Virus record (IMG/VR): IMGVR_UViG_3300030329_003238
Location: 1 to 32,342 of that record
Strand: one strand, 5' to 3'
From: a virus
DNA length: 32,342 nt
The notes under the pieces are model-generated. The model had not been told where the DNA came from, ran no database searches, and saw only the letters and a list, made by a program, of their open reading frames with translations. Below, one piece after another: positions 15,237 through 22,519 of the stretch. How positions within the stretch are numbered: position 1 is the stretch's first letter; each line of letters starts with the position of its first letter. The translations under genes were made by a program, and so were the position numbers.

Positions 15237-15789
15237 TTTTTTTAATCCTATCAATTAAAATTGACATTTCCCAGGTGTCTTGCACTTTGTCCATTTCCGC
15301 ATACCACATGCTCTTGTTCTCATCGTCATCTGAGATTTTTTCTTCAATTAATGAAGTGCAATATTTTCTCTGCTTTTCAGTTGGCGGCCCATATTCGCCA
15401 TGGCTTTTTAATCCTGCCTCTGGGTGTTGAGCAGCAAATTCATCAGCCTCAATTTCTGAATAGATATCGCCATAAACATCAATCAAAGTTAAGGTCAACC
15501 GATCTTTTAGCCTCTTTTCAGCCATTGCCCAAAAATAAGGCATTCTACAATTCTCTGGCATAGCTTCTCCAAAACTCCAAATGGTTCTTTCATTTAAAGT
15601 TGCCTCACCATAAAGAACAACGGAAGTCATCCCTTCTCTTGTAATCTCAGGCTTATGGAATACAACCCCCTCTATTTCTGCAATTTTCATAACCGCTTTA
15701 TGGCTTATAATCCATTTCCCTGATTGTTTATGCTTCCAAAAATCGTCAGTTTCCAATTCGTATTTTTCAGCAAGTTGTTTGTTGTCCAT
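15226..15789 (-). CDS. putative single-strand annealing protein (Rad52/ERF-like)
   Basis: 187 residues, strong SD (AAAGGAGGTAGA). Key features: KWIISHKAVMKIAEIEGVVF near residue 25, then VVLYGEATL and the stretch MPYFWAMAEKRLKDRLTLTL (83-102), similar to the A-E-x-R-x-x-x-R-A-L segment of Rad52/Sak/ERF annealing proteins, followed by YGDIYSEIEADEF. The C-terminal part (TEKQRKYCTSLIEEK) resembles a small helical domain found in phage recombination proteins. It would promote homologous strand annealing in replication/repair. The family call is from memory of motifs and needs profile confirmation. Confidence 0.5.
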   Translation of the reverse strand: MDNKQLAEKYELETDDFWKHKQSGKWIISHKAVMKIAEIEGVVFHKPEITREGMTSVVLYGEATLNERTIWSFGEAMPENCRMPYFWAMAEKRLKDRLTLTLIDVYGDIYSEIEADEFAAQHPEAGLKSHGEYGPPTEKQRKYCTSLIEEKISDDDENKSMWYAEMDKVQDTWEMSILIDRIKKIGQ

Positions 15790-15790
15790 T

Positions 15791-16030
15791 CTACCTCCTT
15801 TTTTCTCTACTCTTTAAAGTTTCAATTACTTTCATTTTTATTTGGCTGGTTTCATTTCCGTAAATAAATAAAGCTGACCAAACCTCAACTTTTATGTGTG
15901 TATTTTGCACCTTTTCAATCTCTTTAATTAATTCCATAAAATTAAAAGCCTTAATTTCTACCCCTCCCATTTCTCCATCGAGGCTGTCAAAAACCAGATC
16001 CGCCTGGTATAAACTATTCATTTCTGACAT
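15791..16030 (-). CDS. 79-aa acidic unknown protein
   Basis: ATG 16030 preferred over TTG 16054, because GGGAGGAAATTTGC gives an SD at good distance. It starts MSEMNSLYQADLVFDSLDGE and contains a helix FMELIKEIEKVQNTHIKVEV. Overlaps the previous gene by 17 nt. Unknown function. Confidence 0.55.
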   Translation of the reverse strand: MSEMNSLYQADLVFDSLDGEMGGVEIKAFNFMELIKEIEKVQNTHIKVEVWSALFIYGNETSQIKMKVIETLKSREKRR

Positions 16031-16178
16031 GCAAATTTCCTCCCAATTGCTCAACGATCTTCTCCAACCTTGCGGCCAAAGTTAAGAACCTGTCAACTGT
16101 CATATTTTCAGGCCTGGGGATTATGATTGTAACACCATTTGCATTATGAATCAATTTTTTATTTTCAATTAATTCCAT
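16014..16178 (-). CDS. 54-aa unknown protein under a putative RNA switch
   Basis: Too short for the usual cut-off. ATG 16178 has SD GGAGGACAAT right upstream. Sequence starts MELIENKKLIHNANGVTIII, then PRPENMTVDRFLTLAARLEKIVEQLGG, a beta hairpin plus helix pattern that looks like genuine protein. It follows the structured intercistronic RNA at 16198-16262, whose anti-SD sequence is complementary to this SD. Function unknown. Confidence 0.6.
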   Translation of the reverse strand: MELIENKKLIHNANGVTIIIPRPENMTVDRFLTLAARLEKIVEQLGGNLHVRNE

Positions 16179-16179
16179 A

Positions 16180-16188
16180 TTGTCCTCC
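16180..16188 (-). promoter_or_regulatory. SD of the 54-aa gene, complementary to an upstream anti-SD
   Basis: GGAGGACAA on the minus strand, directly before ATG 16178. The anti-SD UUGUCCUCC lies 31 nt upstream (16228-16220), so a stem could hide this SD. Confidence 0.6.
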
Positions 16189-16197
16189 AAAAATTAT

Positions 16198-16262
16198 GTG
16201 GGGCATCATTAGATGATTAGGAGGACAAAGCAACTGACGTTGCATTTGAAACGATACCCCAC
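16198..16262 (-). ncRNA. structured intercistronic RNA with anti-Shine-Dalgarno sequence
   Basis: In the sense (minus) RNA, GUGGGGUAUC (16262-16253) pairs with GAUGCCCCAC (16207-16198): ten pairs including one G-U. Inside are a hairpin GCAAC-GUCA-GUUGC (16243-16230) and a competing AUCAU-CUA-AUGAU hairpin (16217-16205). Between them is UUUGUCCUCC (16229-16220), the exact complement of GGAGGACAAA at 16284-16275 just upstream and of GGAGGACAA at 16188-16180 just downstream. The element could be a cis switch of the next gene or a structured regulator acting on other early SD sites. No known riboswitch class is recognised. Confidence 0.55.
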
Positions 16263-16274
16263 GAAAATTGTTTA

Positions 16275-16284
16275 TTTGTCCTCC
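16275..16284 (-). promoter_or_regulatory. SD-like sequence without a well-placed start codon
   Basis: GGAGGACAAA on the minus strand, just past the stop of the membrane gene. The next GTG (16262) is 12 nt beyond it and opens a 17-codon hydrophobic frame, so the SD may serve a leader peptide poorly or act only as a pairing partner for the anti-SD at 16229-16220. Confidence 0.45.
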
Positions 16285-16293
16285 CACCATATT

Positions 16294-16506
16294 TCAATTT
16301 ACTTTCAAACTATCTTTTTTAAAAGCCTTATCTAAGGCCATGCCCATAGATTTCTCAACAAGCAAATTATTGTATCTCTCTGCGGCTATGAAACAATTTT
16401 CTTTCCAAAACCTTGCTTCTTCTTTTAAAAGCCGAATTTTCCCGAGTATATATATGCTGGCAAAAAAGCCAAGAGCAAAATACAGTATGTGAAATCCATT
16501 AATCAT
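16294..16506 (-). CDS. 70-aa single-pass membrane protein
   Basis: ATG 16506 with strong SD (AAGGAGGAGATCTA). Residues about 3-24 (NGFHILYFALGFFASIYIL) form one membrane segment, followed by a charged helix (KIRLLKEEARFWKENCFIAAERYNNLLVEK). No family. An early membrane protein could affect host envelope or defence, but nothing specific can be said. Confidence 0.6.
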   Translation of the reverse strand: MINGFHILYFALGFFASIYILGKIRLLKEEARFWKENCFIAAERYNNLLVEKSMGMALDKAFKKDSLKVN

Positions 16507-16702
16507 TAGATCTCCTCCTTTTGTTTATTAGTTTTGTAACAAGTGTATCTAAATTTAATTTGGCACTTTCAAAATCACTATCAGTTTTTACAACTAATTT
16601 TTTGCAATTAAAACAAATATTATCTCCAAAATAAGATCTTGTATTTGCATTATATTCATTTACAAGCAAAGAATTGCAGCAATCACTTTTTAAAATATTC
16701 AT
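16499..16702 (-). CDS. 67-aa zinc-ribbon-like protein
   Basis: Starts at ATG 16702 coupled to the previous stop (TAATG). Cys8-Cys9 and Cys30-x-x-Cys33 (ICFNCKKLVV) are a plausible zinc site. The C-terminal half is helical and ends RRRSND. Unknown function in the early block. Confidence 0.55.
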   Translation of the reverse strand: MNILKSDCCNSLLVNEYNANTRSYFGDNICFNCKKLVVKTDSDFESAKLNLDTLVTKLINKRRRSND

Positions 16703-16989
16703 TACACTTCTTCCAAATATGCTTCTGCTATTTGATGGAAATTAACTTCTTTAATTGCTGAATTGCAAATATCAGCAAAAAACCCTGTTTCAAATCTAAG
16801 CGTTTCTTCACATAGTTCATTTGCTAAAGATTCTAATTCTTTGGCCAAATCATTTTTATCATTATCCCTTCCGTACAATTCTTCAGCAATATACATAACT
16901 GCTTTGTATGAATCTTCGCTATTATCTAACCAGAGTTTGAAATTCCAAGTTTCCCAATTAGTCCAGCCATTGTAATTTTCATTTTCCAT
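16702..16989 (-). CDS. uncharacterised NGWTNWETWN-family protein
   Basis: 95 residues. The N-terminus NYNGWTNWETWNFKLWLDN is a signature I recognise from small uncharacterised proteins (DUF7249-like) widespread in phages and some bacteria. The rest is acidic and helical. SD is AGGTG only. The family is conserved but no function is established. Confidence 0.65.
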   Translation of the reverse strand: MENENYNGWTNWETWNFKLWLDNSEDSYKAVMYIAEELYGRDNDKNDLAKELESLANELCEETLRFETGFFADICNSAIKEVNFHQIAEAYLEEV

Positions 16990-16991
16990 TA

Positions 16992-17228
16992 TTACACCTG
17001 CACTTTCAATTCTATAACATCGGCAAGATGGTCAATAGACCAATAACATTGGCAATTTATGTACAAACCTTCCGTTGCTACATTTTCTTTATCCATCAAA
17101 GATCTGACTTTGTAATAATCATCCCAATTACTGAACAGCATTTTTATTTCTTTATTGTCGCCACTAATTTCAAATGGCAAATCAATAACATTGTTTTTTG
17201 CTAAATAGCGATTTATTCTTTGATACAT
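16992..17228 (-). CDS. 78-aa unknown protein
   Basis: ATG 17228 behind GGAGAGTAAATA, overlapping the upstream stop by one base. Mixed alpha/beta: INRYLAKNNVIDLPFEISG, then KEIKMLFSNWDDYYKVRSLM. No domain recognised. Early block. Confidence 0.55.
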   Translation of the reverse strand: MYQRINRYLAKNNVIDLPFEISGDNKEIKMLFSNWDDYYKVRSLMDKENVATEGLYINCQCYWSIDHLADVIELKVQV

Positions 17229-17431
17229 TATTTACTCTCCTTAACTTCTAAAATAGTAGCTTTTCTTACGTCATAATGATAATCATCACCATCGCCACTT
17301 TCGTCATACATAACAACATTACCCATTAAATGCTTTCTTGCTTTTTTTCTGGCATCTGTTTTGCTTGTAGCATCATCAACGTAAATCGTTTTTTTAACAT
17401 ACATCGGAATTTTTATTTCAACTTCAAACAT
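17228..17431 (-). CDS. 67-aa unknown protein
   Basis: ATG 17431 with SD GGAGGACAAATAAT. The sequence EVEIKIPMYVKKTIYVDDATSKTDARKKARK has a strand-strand-helix pattern typical of small phage host-takeover proteins of unknown role. Acidic loop DESGDGDDYHYD. No function. Confidence 0.55.
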   Translation of the reverse strand: MFEVEIKIPMYVKKTIYVDDATSKTDARKKARKHLMGNVVMYDESGDGDDYHYDVRKATILEVKESK

Positions 17432-17432
17432 A

Positions 17433-17615
17433 TTATTTGTCCTCCTTCAATATAGTGTCGTAATACCAAACACCTATAATATTATATTCTAAAGAGGCTT
17501 GCAAAACTGCATCTCTTTCACATTCTGCTTCAAAAATATCGTGATAGCCAACTTCTTCGTAGTGAACAATCCATCTTTCAACTTCTTTATAATTATTTAA
17601 ATTATCTGATTTCAT
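17433..17615 (-). CDS. 60-aa unknown acidic protein
   Basis: ATG 17615 with SD AGGAGGACACAAATA. Contains RWIVHYEEVGYHDIFEAE, then AVLQASLEYNIIGVWYYD: strand-helix-strand layout similar to its 67-aa neighbour, so the two may be distant relatives. Function unknown. Confidence 0.55.
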   Translation of the reverse strand: MKSDNLNNYKEVERWIVHYEEVGYHDIFEAECERDAVLQASLEYNIIGVWYYDTILKEDK

Positions 17616-17638
17616 TATTTGTGTCCTCCTAAAGACGA

Positions 17639-17655
17639 GGTGGCTTTAAGCCACC
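17639..17655 (-). terminator. hairpin at end of first early gene
   Basis: GGTGGC (17639-17644) and GCCACC (17650-17655) form a 6-bp GC-rich stem with loop TTTAA, containing the stop codon of the 91-aa gene. No U-tract follows on the minus strand. It may attenuate transcription or ribosome read-through, or protect the message. Confidence 0.4.
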
Positions 17656-17921
17656 CCTTTTAGTTTATAATTATTAACATCAACATATTTAGGGTTAATT
17701 GAAACCCAAATCATTTCTTCACCATGAAAGCCTTTTTGATTTCCTCCGTTGTCAACTACACCTTTTTTTAATAAAGAAGAAATTACACCTCTTGTGGTTT
17801 TCATATTATAGAATGGCTCACAAACCCAGTCGCCCAAAAAACCCTTCTCACTAATCCATTCAAGGTATTCGCTTTTAAGAATTTGATTTAAAAAATCCAT
17901 TTCAAGTTTAGTTAATTTCAT
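17646..17921 (-). CDS. winged-helix-like first early gene
   Basis: 91 residues from ATG 17921, chosen over an upstream ATG at 17993 because TAAGGAGGACAAA is directly in front. The sequence KLTKLEMDFLNQILKSEY, then TTRGVISSLLKKGVVDNGG and a strand MIWVSINP, has the helix-helix-wing order of a MarR-like winged helix, with TRGVISSLLKKG as candidate recognition helix. It is the first gene after the main intergenic region, so an early regulator role is plausible but unproven. Confidence 0.55.
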   Translation of the reverse strand: MKLTKLEMDFLNQILKSEYLEWISEKGFLGDWVCEPFYNMKTTRGVISSLLKKGVVDNGGNQKGFHGEEMIWVSINPKYVDVNNYKLKGVA

Positions 17922-18113
17922 TTTGTCCTCCTTAAGAACGTTATTTTTGTTAATCATCATACCCAAATGTATAAAGAAATAATGATTAAACAAGGCTTTT
18001 TTTTAAAAAAACGTAAAAAATGGCGATTTTATCAAATAAAGCCCTAATTAGCCTCATACAGCGTTTTCTTATGTATTAAAGGTTTTATACGAAAAATTAA
18101 CAAAACAAGGTTT

Positions 18114-18155
18114 AAAGGGTATTTTAAAGCTAAAAATTTAAAAAATACCCCCTTT
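18114..18155 (-). terminator. putative end-of-tail-operon hairpin
   Basis: Arms AAAGGGTATTTT and AAAATACCC(CC)TTT pair with two bulged bases around an A/T-rich loop. Located about 45-85 nt beyond the last tail gene stop. No perfect U-tract after it on the minus strand. Confidence 0.4.
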
Positions 18156-18174
18156 GATGCTATCGCCAGGGGTT

Positions 18175-18196
18175 GGAGGAGAGAGGAGGAGAGAAA
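18175..18196. other. 22-nt polypurine tract
   Basis: Only A and G on the plus strand (blocks of GGAGGA and GAGAGG), so the minus strand reads as a pyrimidine tract with CTCCTCC. It abuts the last tail gene stop. Such tracts can form triplex or serve as packaging or replication signals; here that is only a suggestion. Confidence 0.6.
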
Positions 18197-18197
18197 C

Positions 18198-18593
18198 TTA
18201 TAATTGCTCAATAATATTCAGCGTAATGCTTGTTGCTCCTTGTGCCACTTCCTCAAAACTGAAAGTATCTTGATTAAACCTAACTTTGATGCCAGTCGTG
18301 CCAAAGTTATCTTCACTAAAATAAAAAAAAGTCTTTTTTCCATCTGCGTAATCTATTAATGCTTGTAATTTTGCCTGGTCTGTACTATTTAAAAAAGTAT
18401 AATTCATTGACCAAGATCTTCTTTTCCCAAATCTTTCTACTGTATAAACCTCACCACCAACGGCCTGGTTTTCTACAATCCCTGCATAATCAGTTCCGTA
18501 GCCAACACCAATGTTGGGGTTTCTTCCTGGAGTGTAGGTTGCTTTACTCGCCCCATCACTTCCATCGTCAAATGCTGCAGTTGTAATTGCCAT
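18198..18593 (-). CDS. minor tail protein, probably tail-tip
   Basis: 131 residues, ATG coupled to the preceding stop (TAATG). The pattern of repeated aromatic strands (RRSWSMNYTFLNSTDQAKLQALIDYADGKKTFFYF, split here by family-style F-x-F) with SITLNIIEQL at the end resembles small minor tail/distal tail proteins of siphoviruses (about 110-140 residues). Last gene of the tail block. Function inferred from position and beta-rich composition. Confidence 0.6.
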   Translation of the reverse strand: MAITTAAFDDGSDGASKATYTPGRNPNIGVGYGTDYAGIVENQAVGGEVYTVERFGKRRSWSMNYTFLNSTDQAKLQALIDYADGKKTFFYFSEDNFGTTGIKVRFNQDTFSFEEVAQGATSITLNIIEQL

Positions 18594-20635
18594 TATTGTT
18601 CTCCTGGGGTTATGTTAATAAATTCGCAATCAAGTTGCCCTGATGCTCTTGTTATAGATGTAATCATGTAATATTTTGTAGCATTATCAGTCCAAGACTT
18701 GTTAAAAGCTTTTGCTGTTGGCATACTTGAAAAGGTGCAAATATCACCTAATTCCATTGTAAATTTTGCTGGGTTTACAATTCTTGCTTTTACTATTATT
18801 CTGGGAGAAACTCGCAAACTTCCGTAATAATCCATAAATCCATCATTCGGATCGCTTCCACTACAATCTAAATCTGAACCTTGACCTGTTGTTAAATAAT
18901 CTAAATTAAATGTATGCTTTTGTTCTCCTGCCGCAATATTGTAATTCGTTCTTAAAGTTGAATCATTATCAGTTACTTGCGACCTGTATTCATTTTTGGC
19001 TGGATGCTTATTATAATTGACAGTCATATCCATAACCATATTTGAAATTGGGGTATGCGAAACTTCAACATTTGTTAAGTCGTTTTTATCTAAAGTATGA
19101 TTGGCTGATGAATATGAATCTTTAGCAAAAATATATTTCAAAGTTCCTGCGGCTGAAAAGGTATAGCAAAAGCCACCTTCAAAAGCAAGTTTGTCTAAAA
19201 TTCTTTTAACTGGTTTTGCTTTATTTTCCCATAGCCTACCCTGCCAAGCTTTTGCAGAATCTAAATCTGACCAGCCATCTGGTGTTGCAGTTAAGCCTAA
19301 AAATCTGTGGCAAATATCTCTGTGAAATTCGTGCAATTCTGTTAAGACATTTGAATTGCCACTCCAAGAGCTGTTTGAAGGATACCCATCTTGGGCTACA
19401 TATACTTGCTTTAGCTTTTCGTCATTTTTAATATTAGAAACTGAAAGTTCATATACATTTAAATTTACTGCAGCTGCACCTCCAGAAGTATCTTCAGCTT
19501 CTTCTGTTTGGTATCTAATTTTTAGATCAACAGTTGTATGGTCAGTTGTTGTTACTAAAGTTAAAGTTTGGTCAGAACCTGTGTTCGCAGTATGTGCAGT
19601 TCCTGTAATATTATCAATACCAGCCTCAAGCGTTGGGGTGCATTCTAAAGTTTCAACGTCAGTAGCTTTTGAGTAGCTGGCAATTCTATAAGTTAAAACA
19701 ATTTCAGTTCCTTCTTCGGTTTCTGGAATTGTAAATCTTTGAACATGGTAACGATCTTGCCCTGTTGAAATTGTTTCACTATAAGCAAAAGTTGCAAAGG
19801 TGCTTGTATTGCTATCATAAGCGTTGCTGACATTTGTTTCAGTTATTCCTGTTGCCGTAGAAGATTGAGTGTCAGCTGTTGGAACTGTATAATATTTATA
19901 TTTGCCATTTACCCCAACTGTAATTGTTTCAACGCTTCCTATTGTTGATGTGCCTGAAGATTGAGTTTCAAAAGGAACAAAACCATCTCTTGTTGGAACA
20001 TATTGCGAAGTTTTAGAATCCAAAGTTCCGTCAGCAATAGTGCCTGGAACAAAGAAAGCATTTGATGCGTCAGCTTTTGTAAAAGGGGCAGGCCTCCAAT
20101 TATCAGTTCCTGAACCTGGAATTAAACTATCATTTCCTGTAAAATCGCCATAAGCTATTGGTGCCAATACTTTTTCATTGGAATAGGTATTTGGAATTGT
20201 AACATTTTCCCATGGCATTTTAGCAACAATACTTAAAGAAACTGAACTTTCATTATGCGTCATTGATTCTAATCTGCCAGTATAGATTAAAGGAATATTG
20301 TTAAAATTTGCAACTGTACCTGATTCTAAGCAAGAATACACTCTCACATCCCTGTTTAAGTAAGTATTAGAACCAAATAATAAAGTGTCAGTTGTTTCAT
20401 CTGAATTGTCAATTTCTAAAGTTAGATTTGAAACAGAAGATGTTGATTTGAAAATGTCTATTGATTCTCTAATTGATGGAGTGTTTAAAATTCTTCCGCT
20501 ATATGCAACGCTATTTACAGTTTGGTCAAAAAAAGAATAATATTTTGTATTAGATCCTGATGAATCATCTATTTGGACAAGCCAATTTTCCCTCATTCCT
20601 GAGGTTGGCGACCAAGAACCTTGACTTAATGCCAT
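18593..20635 (-). CDS. large tail-tip / hub protein
   Basis: 680 residues, directly behind the tape measure. The N-terminal part (SGRILNTPSIRESIDIFK, then LTLEIDNSDET and IPLIYTGRLESM) resembles the beginning of tail hub or distal tail proteins that carry beta-sandwich insertions. Later segments (LTELHEFHRDICHRFLGL, KPVKRILDKLAFEGGFCYTF, LKYIFAKDSY) resemble the gp27-like hub core of phage baseplates, and the end (FTMELGDICTFSSM) fits the same family. The size and position suggest a hub protein that closes the tail tube. It has no visible hydrolase domain. Confidence 0.6.
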   Translation of the reverse strand: MALSQGSWSPTSGMRENWLVQIDDSSGSNTKYYSFFDQTVNSVAYSGRILNTPSIRESIDIFKSTSSVSNLTLEIDNSDETTDTLLFGSNTYLNRDVRVYSCLESGTVANFNNIPLIYTGRLESMTHNESSVSLSIVAKMPWENVTIPNTYSNEKVLAPIAYGDFTGNDSLIPGSGTDNWRPAPFTKADASNAFFVPGTIADGTLDSKTSQYVPTRDGFVPFETQSSGTSTIGSVETITVGVNGKYKYYTVPTADTQSSTATGITETNVSNAYDSNTSTFATFAYSETISTGQDRYHVQRFTIPETEEGTEIVLTYRIASYSKATDVETLECTPTLEAGIDNITGTAHTANTGSDQTLTLVTTTDHTTVDLKIRYQTEEAEDTSGGAAAVNLNVYELSVSNIKNDEKLKQVYVAQDGYPSNSSWSGNSNVLTELHEFHRDICHRFLGLTATPDGWSDLDSAKAWQGRLWENKAKPVKRILDKLAFEGGFCYTFSAAGTLKYIFAKDSYSSANHTLDKNDLTNVEVSHTPISNMVMDMTVNYNKHPAKNEYRSQVTDNDSTLRTNYNIAAGEQKHTFNLDYLTTGQGSDLDCSGSDPNDGFMDYYGSLRVSPRIIVKARIVNPAKFTMELGDICTFSSMPTAKAFNKSWTDNATKYYMITSITRASGQLDCEFINITPGEQ

Positions 20636-22519
20636 TTATGCTAATCCCAATTTTGTAACTTTTCTTATTTCTGGAATAATTGTATCACGAACAAAATCTT
20701 TATTTGTAACTGGCCCAAGAAAATTAATTGTTACACCTGAAGAAGTTTGAGAAGAAGCCCTGCCTGATGGCGTAACTTGAACACGCTCTGGCCCAGCTTC
20801 ACCTGTTAATACCAAAGTTGGCTCATTAACCATTCTATCCATTCCATGTTGAGCCTTTTCAATTTGCTTTACATTTTCCAGACCTGCCGCAATAGCTGCT
20901 GCCGCAGCAACTGGTGCAAGAAATAATCCCATCGGTGGGGGTAAAGCCAACGCTGCTCTGTATGCAGCATTTGCAGCTGCGTAAGTGTCAACCAAGGCTT
21001 GTGCTTGTGCAACCCTTTTACCGATCTTCCCTGTTTTAATCCCTGCTGCACCCAAACTAATTACAGAATCATTCATAATTCCTACGGCATCTTTTGCACC
21101 TTCCCAGGCTGTTTTTTGAGCCTCTACTTCGGTATTCATTAATCCAAGTTTTTCAGCAAGTTCTGGGTATTGATCAATTAATCTTGCATTAAACATTTCT
21201 TCTTGCTCTTTTTGTTGAACAAGTTGCTTTTGGCTTTCTACATGCTCTTTATATTTTTCTTCAAGGGGTGTAAGGAGATCAATTTTATCTGACATTCCTT
21301 TTAACTCTAATTGAGTAAAACCTTCAAGTTCTCCTGCCCAAGTAATAGTGTCTTGGTTTATTTTAAGCAATTCTGTTTTTCTTGCATTTATTATTTCTTG
21401 CTTTTCAGCCATTTCTTTTGTGAGAATTATAAAATTTTGACCAGCAGTTTGGTTTAAGCCTAATTGCTGTTCAAGCAAAGCAAGTTCAGTTACAGATAAT
21501 TTTGCAACCTCATCTCTAAATTGACCCAACTCATCTACTTTAAAAGCTTTTCCCTGCCAATCTTCAGCCGCATCAATTTCTTGTTTAAATTCTCTGAATC
21601 TTTTATTCAGTTCAGCTACGCTTGCAACTAAAGTTGTGAATATAGCTACTGGCAAAGCTTTTTTAAAAGTTGCAGCAGCTGCGTTTGCACCTTGTTGGGC
21701 GACTGTATAAAGACCTAAAGCAGCAGTAACAGTTCCAACTCCAACCGCATAATCTTCTAATCTTTTTACATTAAATTCATTAGTAAATTTTGTCAAGCCT
21801 TCTGTAATTTTTATAACTACAGGAAGCAACTCATCCCCAACTCTCACTTTTAAATCTTCAAAAGAAGCGTTTAATTGCCCAAACTTGTCAACGCTTGTTT
21901 CTGAAACCCCTCCAAGCTTTTCAAGGTTTTCTGCACCTGCATTTAAAGCTTCATTTACAAACGCTTGTTTCTTTTCTTGGTCTGTTAATTGGGCAGCAGT
22001 TTTACCTATAGATTTTGCATAATTTTCATTAGCTGTTCCTACGTCAATTAAAATACCTAAATTATCAAGCATTAATTTTGACTGCCTACCTAATCCAGTA
22101 ACAACTGAACTTAACATGAGATCCATAGATTGCCCAGTTGCTTGAGCCGCACCCCTGGCGATTGTAAGCATTTCATCAAAACGATCTAAGGGTAAGCCAA
22201 GCAAAGCACCTTCATTGAATTTTTGCATCAATTCCATTTCTGAAATTGTACCTGCCGTTGCTGTTTTCATAGCCTGGAGCATTTTATCAGGTTCTTTAGC
22301 AAGATTGCCGAAAGACTTTCTTACATTCTCAGAAGTTGCAGCAAGTTTGGCAAACTCTACACCTTTTAATGCAGTTTGAAAAGAAGCAAAGCTGACTGCA
22401 GCAGCTTTTGCAGTTGTTGCTAATTTATTAAAAGAACTGTCAAGATCTTGCGATTGCTTTTTAGCTGTATCAAGACCTTTAGTCTTAAAGATAATATCAA
22501 ATATTCTACGATTGGCCAT
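20636..22519 (-). CDS. tail tape measure protein
   Basis: 627 residues, Ala/Lys/Gln-rich and mostly helical. The N-terminus FDIIFKTKGLDTAKKQSQDLD and the segments ATAGTISEMELMQKFNEGALLGLPLDRFDEMLTIA and LMLSSVVTGLGRQSKLMLDNLGI (each shown only in part) are typical of TMP N-terminal domains. A hydrophobic stretch near residues 540-570 (LPPPMGLFLAPVAAAAAIAAG) may interact with the membrane at ejection. It sits right behind the frameshifting chaperone pair, the conserved location. By the usual rule of about 0.15 nm per residue, the tail would be near 90-95 nm long, so the virion should be a siphovirus. Confidence 0.88.
   Translation of the reverse strand: MANRRIFDIIFKTKGLDTAKKQSQDLDSSFNKLATTAKAAAVSFASFQTALKGVEFAKLAATSENVRKSFGNLAKEPDKMLQAMKTATAGTISEMELMQKFNEGALLGLPLDRFDEMLTIARGAAQATGQSMDLMLSSVVTGLGRQSKLMLDNLGILIDVGTANENYAKSIGKTAAQLTDQEKKQAFVNEALNAGAENLEKLGGVSETSVDKFGQLNASFEDLKVRVGDELLPVVIKITEGLTKFTNEFNVKRLEDYAVGVGTVTAALGLYTVAQQGANAAAATFKKALPVAIFTTLVASVAELNKRFREFKQEIDAAEDWQGKAFKVDELGQFRDEVAKLSVTELALLEQQLGLNQTAGQNFIILTKEMAEKQEIINARKTELLKINQDTITWAGELEGFTQLELKGMSDKIDLLTPLEEKYKEHVESQKQLVQQKEQEEMFNARLIDQYPELAEKLGLMNTEVEAQKTAWEGAKDAVGIMNDSVISLGAAGIKTGKIGKRVAQAQALVDTYAAANAAYRAALALPPPMGLFLAPVAAAAAIAAGLENVKQIEKAQHGMDRMVNEPTLVLTGEAGPERVQVTPSGRASSQTSSGVTINFLGPVTNKDFVRDTIIPEIRKVTKLGLA

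Larger units (their letters stand above)
17922..18197 (-). promoter_or_regulatory. main intergenic region: early control region, possible origin
   Basis: 276 nt without a gene, the longest such stretch. It contains an imperfect inverted repeat AAAGGGTATTTT (18114-18125) with AAAATACCCCCTTT (18142-18155), likely ending the tail operon; a second inverted repeat TTAATCAT (17950-17957) with ATGATTAA (17982-17989), 24 nt apart, operator-like; A/T runs; and a purine tract at 18175-18196. A promoter for the early genes must lie here if transcription is from one strand, but no -35/-10 pair is convincing; TATAAA occurs at 18083-18088 on the minus strand. Confidence 0.5.

Noticed and set aside
15226-15260. 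Possible frameshift at the A7 run near the end of the annealing-protein gene
   Set aside because: The following 49-aa frame is in the +1 phase, and a -1 slip runs into a stop soon after, so separate initiation is simpler.
16209-16262. 17-codon GTG-started hydrophobic frame in the structured RNA, a possible leader peptide
   Set aside because: The SD (16284-16275) is too far upstream and the sequence is already constrained by the stems. Kept only as an alternative explanation.
17646-17993. Longer 115-aa version of the first early gene starting at 17993
   Set aside because: The extra N-terminus crosses the operator-like inverted repeat and lacks an SD, whereas ATG 17921 has TAAGGAGGACAAA directly upstream.
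17646-18060. Specific sigma-70 promoter calls in the early control region
   Set aside because: TATAAA- and TATGAT-like boxes exist but none has a matching -35 box at 16-18 nt.
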